A DNA stretch of 64,000 bases from Dryococelus australis (Eukaryota; Arthropoda; Insecta; Phasmatodea; Phasmatidae): contig CM057009.1 in the NCBI GenBank assembly GCA_029891345.1, positions 312,089,184 to 312,153,183 on the forward strand. The letters run 5' to 3'. The translations under genes were made by a program, and so were the position numbers. Positions 60,411 through 64,000 of this stretch are shown here, piece after piece; the first letter of the stretch is position 1; each line of letters opens with the position of its first letter. The notes under the pieces are model-generated. The model had not been told where the DNA came from. It did not search any database and worked only from the letters and a program-made list of their open reading frames with translations.

Positions 60411-60955
60411 TTATTTTTTTACGTGGAAAACATTTAAAAAGTTAAAAATAGTGATATACACCATTACTACACCAGACAAGTTAAACATCTACACCTATTC
60501 TCCTACAGAACCTCAAAATTTACATCAAATCCATCATGCTGAGGCAAAATTAATAAATAACCTACTTAGACATTTGAAGTAAATTAATAGTTTAAAGAAA
60601 TTAAAAAGAGCTGTTAAATTATACTTTTTAAATAAGGCCCTCTAATCCGTAGACGAATACTTACATAAAGATGAATTTCTATAATGCAGAACAATACTGA
60701 TATAAGGAGACTTCATGTAATACCTTGTGTTTCAATCTAATGTAGACTTTACATATTTATACATTAATATATATCTGTACATGAATTGTAACAACTTGTA
60801 CTACAACCAAATGTAGTCTTAATATGTTTGTACAGCTGCTAGAATTAAGAAGTGTGTAAATTATATTATTTATATGTTATATATTTTTATGTTAATGTAA
60901 TTGTGTGCAAATATACATATTGCATAACAGGAATTTAAAAAATAATAATAATTGA
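60411..60955 (+). pseudogene. Outer non-LTR retrotransposon, 3' part
   Basis: Downstream of the nested insertion, the C-terminal end of the outer ORF2 resumes. YTRQVKHLHLFSYRTSKF-like text near 60465-60520 is followed by LKRAVKLYFLNKAL and SVDEYLHKDEFL (60598-60680) before a stop. This is the usual ending of Jockey/CR1-like polymerases. An AT-rich 3' untranslated stretch of about 270 bp ends in AAAAAATAATAATAATT near 60950, a tail-like run. The two halves flank the insertion collinearly. Confidence 0.68.
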
Positions 60956-61305
60956 CAAGTCCTTTCCAAAGGGTATTGGATGTATATGGGATGCAAAAAA
61001 AGTTTGCTTCGAATATTCTAGCCGCCAAACCACCATGGCCTCCATCATGTTAATATGGGAGGAGTTGAAAGAGGTTTGGTGGTTTGTAACAACCAAGGTA
61101 TTGAGAGCCAATGAGGGTGAAAAAGCAGCGTTGAAATGCACGGGTGGGGAAAACGGGAAAACCTTGAGAAAACATGTCAGCCAGCAGCATCAATCAGCAC
61201 AATTCCTATATGTGAAAATCTGTGATTAACCTCGTAGGGAAACCAATATGGATCACATTGGTGGGAGGCAAGCGTCCTACCACTAGGCCCACCGCAGCCG
61301 GGGGG
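60956..61305 (-). mobile_element. tRNA-derived SINE-like sequence
   Basis: On the minus strand it starts near 61305 with GCGGTGGGCCTAGTGGTAGG, an A-box-like tRNA head, followed by ACGCTTGCCTCCCACC and a decayed B-box (GAGGTTAATCAC near 61230). A body containing TTCTCAAGGTTTTCCCGTTT then CCCCACCC follows, ending at an ATT-rich tail next to the 3' tail of the outer LINE. A run of 13 G (61300-61312) borders its head. Family name not known. Open frames here are chance. Confidence 0.5.
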
Positions 61306-61312
61306 GGGGGGG

Positions 61313-63504
61313 AGAGGGAACCTCATTTCTTCAGTGATAATGCTTTTTCTTAGAGAAGTGTTTGTTTGTCAAGTTTCTGCAGCGTGGTTCTGAGATATTT
61401 AAACTGAATAGTTTTTAATGTATTCAGAGGAGAATTTCACACTAAAAATAATATTTGCGCAAGTTGGTAGGTAACATCAAAGAAATGTTGTCACAAGTGT
61501 GTCTGTGGACCACTTTGGCAGTGGCTAGTACATGTGTGCTTGTTATCTATATCATTGTGGTGCATGCGTCTGTCACCCATTGTAGTTCAACAATGTATCC
61601 TAATCTAATTAAACTACCCAAAGTAACCTAAAATGCTGGCGAATTGTTGTACATATAGGGAATAAAATTATCCAGAAATGTCTCCTGTCCCTCCTTCCTT
61701 TTTTTCTTCTGGAAAATTTCTAAACTACTTGATTGTCCAGTGCAGACAATTCAGTGAAAATTTTAATTTCTGTTCTAGTTATGTAGCAAGGGTAACTTCA
61801 CCCTGCCCAACATTGTAGACTCGTGAAACCAAATTGTACCCTGCAATAAAGGACAAATAAGTGTAAAACTGTATCATAACAGAGAACTAATGTAATGTAA
61901 AGAGAGGGAATAACTGAAATGGGATTTGAATTTATTTACCAGAAACCATTTACTGTATTGACATTAAATGTGTATAAAGGAGATTAAGTCATATTGGAAA
62001 CAAAACCTCTCGAGTCATTGTCAGTGTTAGGAATTTAAATATAAATGTCAGCAAGTAATTATTTATTCGTGGCTCAGGAACATGCGAACTTTGCCTTCCA
62101 GAAATTCAGCTAGGCTGCTGGACGCTGTTTTGTTGCACTCATTACCGTTACGTAACCTGCAAAACACTACACGACAGTGGTTGCACGGCTGTTATACTTT
62201 ATTTAATCATTTATTAAAAAATAGTTTTCCACAAATCCTGATATATGAGCACTATATCTCAAACACGTGCTTTTGGACGCACATAACCAAATACTGGTCC
62301 GCGGTACACACACTCACGATCGGTAGTTTTATGAGGAAATTATTTGATCGCACAACTAACACAAGCCAATAATAAATAGTAAAACTTCCCACGTGAATTG
62401 TAATATATATTTATTTATTCATCGTCTTCTTTGTTCCACATGAAATACTTCCAATGTAATCTACCTTTCTCTCAACGTCTTTCTAAAGTAAACACAATGT
62501 TTTTGTCTACAGTCAAGATAGCGGCTAGAGTCCATAGCAAAGCAGCCTAACTCCAGCGGCATCTCCTACGTCACAACATACCATCTCCTGTATACTCCTA
62601 ACTCCATACCATCTCCTGTATACTCCTAACTCCATACCATCTCCTGTATACTCCTAACTCCATGCCAAAACGCAACACATTCTCTTGTTTCTTTTGGCTC
62701 ACGTTCTACCAACTCTGCTACTTTGCCATTGAGATAAACGGTCTCGCATTTGCGTAGTAACTTAAACTTACAATGGCAAACGGCTGTGTAAGTTTCGTAA
62801 TGTGAAAGTACTTCATGTGGTCGAAATATACACCATATTATACGTATGTAGGTACATGTCTTTGTAAGGCTCTAAAGTCATTATAAGTTAAGTTTAGTTC
62901 AGATTGTGAACTTTAAAAGAGAAATATAGTGGTTTTAACGTTGTCGTCGGTGTTTTATATGTATCTGCCATTTTACAATGCAACGAGATTTTACAGAATG
63001 AAACTGTTGTTTTGAAGAGACAGACTGACTAGTAATAACTGTGCTAATTAAACAGTGGAACGTTAAAAACAATGCAATATTTTATCAAATTTGTCGTTTC
63101 CTCGTTATTTGATCTGTTAACTTGCAGGCCACAAAATTTTGTTGGTGTAGATCCACCTTTATTATTGCATCACCTCACTATCGTGTCAGTATAATTATCA
63201 CTGATCTATCTGTCACTAAAAATAACAGTTTAAATCTGTGGTGTCTCGTTACATTGTAAAATATTAGAGTGGACATCGATAACCTCGTACATTGAAACCA
63301 CTATATTTATCTTTTAAAACACAGAATCCGAACTAAACTAAAGATAGATTGGCTTCCGAACTTTGCAAAGACATGTACTTGCGCAGAAAAAATATATATT
63401 TCGACAACAAGAAATACTTTCACATCAGAAAAATTACAGCAATATTTGACATAACTTCTTGTGGTTCAGTATCCATAATACGAGCACACGTTTGTTTGGC
63501 AGTG
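61313..63504. other. Interior of the 7.5-kb element, unassigned
   Basis: Apart from the 28-bp tandem array at 62581 I see no structure. A 96-codon frame at 62082-62372 is unrecognised. Confidence 0.35.
62581..62664. repeat. Tandem array, 28-bp unit, three copies
   Basis: CCATCTCCTGTATACTCCTA then ACTCCATA is repeated three times with almost no change. Confidence 0.95.
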
Positions 63505-63600
63505 CTGAAGTAGGACAGTGGATATGGCTGATCATGGAGTCTTCAGCATGCTTTGCTTTATGGGCGGAGGTTCGAGCCCAACCACCTCCAAAAACGTTTT
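63505..63600 (+). other. tRNA-like module in the right arm
   Basis: The plus strand holds AGTGGATATGGCTGATCATG (A-box-like) and GGAGGTTCGAGCCCAACC (clear B-box). It is the counterpart of the module at 56605-56690, about 230-325 bp from the right terminus. Stems do not close as in a functional tRNA. Confidence 0.55.
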
Positions 63601-63683
63601 TGTGTAGACAATATCAGTGTTCTGCGACAAAATTAATCGTACCTAACTTACATCACATAGGAATGATCTGTGCTTATTTATTA

Positions 63684-63829
63684 ATAACAACTATAAATAA
63701 CTAGTTTTCTACTGCTTGAATTAGTAGATTTCTTTTAACAGATGAATTAGTGATATTTTTTCTACAGATTCCGGATGGAGCAGTTTCAACTGACAATCAG
63801 TAAAAAATAACTGATTCGTGTTTAGTGTG
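63684..63829 (-). repeat. Right TIR of the 7.5-kb element
   Basis: Reverse-complement partner of 56355-56500, ending TTTAGTGTG before TA. Confidence 0.82.
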
Positions 63830-63831
63830 TA

Positions 63832-64000
63832 ACTAAGTATTATGTTCAAAGCGGAGAATTTAATATCTCCCTCACAATTACCCTAAGCGAAAACGAAATA
63901 TATTTATATCATAATTTTTTATACTCTGTATCATACGGAATATTGTTTGTATTACACATTTCATAATGATCACTTTAACACAAAACATCTATATCAAACG
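63832..64000. other. Flank of the 7.5-kb element
   Basis: AT-rich; nothing recognised. Confidence 0.4.

Larger units (their letters stand above)
56355..63829. mobile_element. 7.5-kb TIR element carrying nested insertions
   Basis: The left terminus CACTCTAAATCGGAATCAGT and the right terminus, reverse-complemented, CACACTAAACACGAATCAGT are both flanked by TA (56353-56354 and 63830-63831). The next 50 bases are nearly identical between the arms (TATTTTTTACTGATTGGCAG, then TTGAAACTGCTCCATCCGGA). Similarity returns farther in (AATTCAAACAGTAGAAA against AATTCAAGCAGTAGAAA), giving arms of at least 145 bp. The same termini bound the 892-bp element at 9692-10583. Much of the interior is later insertions (two non-LTR elements and a SINE-like sequence). 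The remaining own sequence (56520-57520 and 61310-63680) encodes no recognisable transposase. Confidence 0.78.

Noticed and set aside
62581..62664. CRISPR-like array
   Set aside because: The units are directly tandem without spacers, in a eukaryotic context.

Overview
The window looks like intergenic or intronic DNA from a large, AT-rich animal genome, most likely an insect or other arthropod. The evidence is the density of decayed hAT, Polinton/Maverick-like, non-LTR and LTR elements, tRNA-derived SINE-like sequences, spliceosomal GT...AG boundaries in one gene relic, and many TA microsatellites. The species cannot be named from sequence alone. I found no intact host gene, rRNA, functional tRNA, CRISPR array or bacterial-type operon. 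Nearly every open frame is short and random-looking; the coding matter that can be recognised belongs to broken mobile elements.

Layout. 1-2139: 5' part of a minus-strand hAT-type transposon relic, ending in a CAGTGTTG terminus. 2600-2949: a 350-bp fold-back (long inverted repeat) element. 4540-4760: a second hAT-type fragment. 8545-8878, 9692-10583 and 39082-39322: short elements with terminal inverted repeats (TIRs) and mostly TA target duplications. 15711-15886: an 88-bp tandem duplication. 19557-22655: two copies of an unnamed repeat and a solo LTR (20114-20988). About 21360-27160: a conspicuously G-poor strand made of very old, diverged kilobase-scale repeat units. 29217-32010: a broken cluster of a coiled-coil-like repeat protein, a second protein and a retroviral-type integrase with a chromodomain-like tail, characteristic of Polinton/Maverick-like elements. 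35448-38083: a 2.6-kb non-autonomous element with about 750-bp TIRs, 5'-AGTAGT termini and a perfect 6-bp target duplication, the structural signature of Polintons.

39885-45600: exons of a decayed mobile-element gene fusing a Mutator-like transposase domain to a YqaJ-type exonuclease domain, with matching splice phases. 42616-46917: three copies of an inverted-repeat motif around its last exon. 46990-47350: a CpG-rich island. 47957-49323: a 1.37-kb TIR element carrying a tRNA-derived SINE-like segment. 50598-50745: a 12-bp minisatellite. 53161-53340: a hAT-type N-terminus. 56355-63829: a 7.5-kb TIR element whose terminal repeats match the 0.9-kb element at 9692. It holds a plus-strand non-LTR retrotransposon (about 57525-60955), itself split by a minus-strand, 5'-truncated non-LTR element (59461-60405), with a minus-strand SINE-like sequence next to it.

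No pathway links these parts. They are successive insertion layers, and the nesting gives a relative age order. The most notable items are the Polinton-like mini-element with its target duplication, the separate integrase cluster 3.4 kb away, the Mutator-YqaJ fusion relic, and the three-level nest at the right end.
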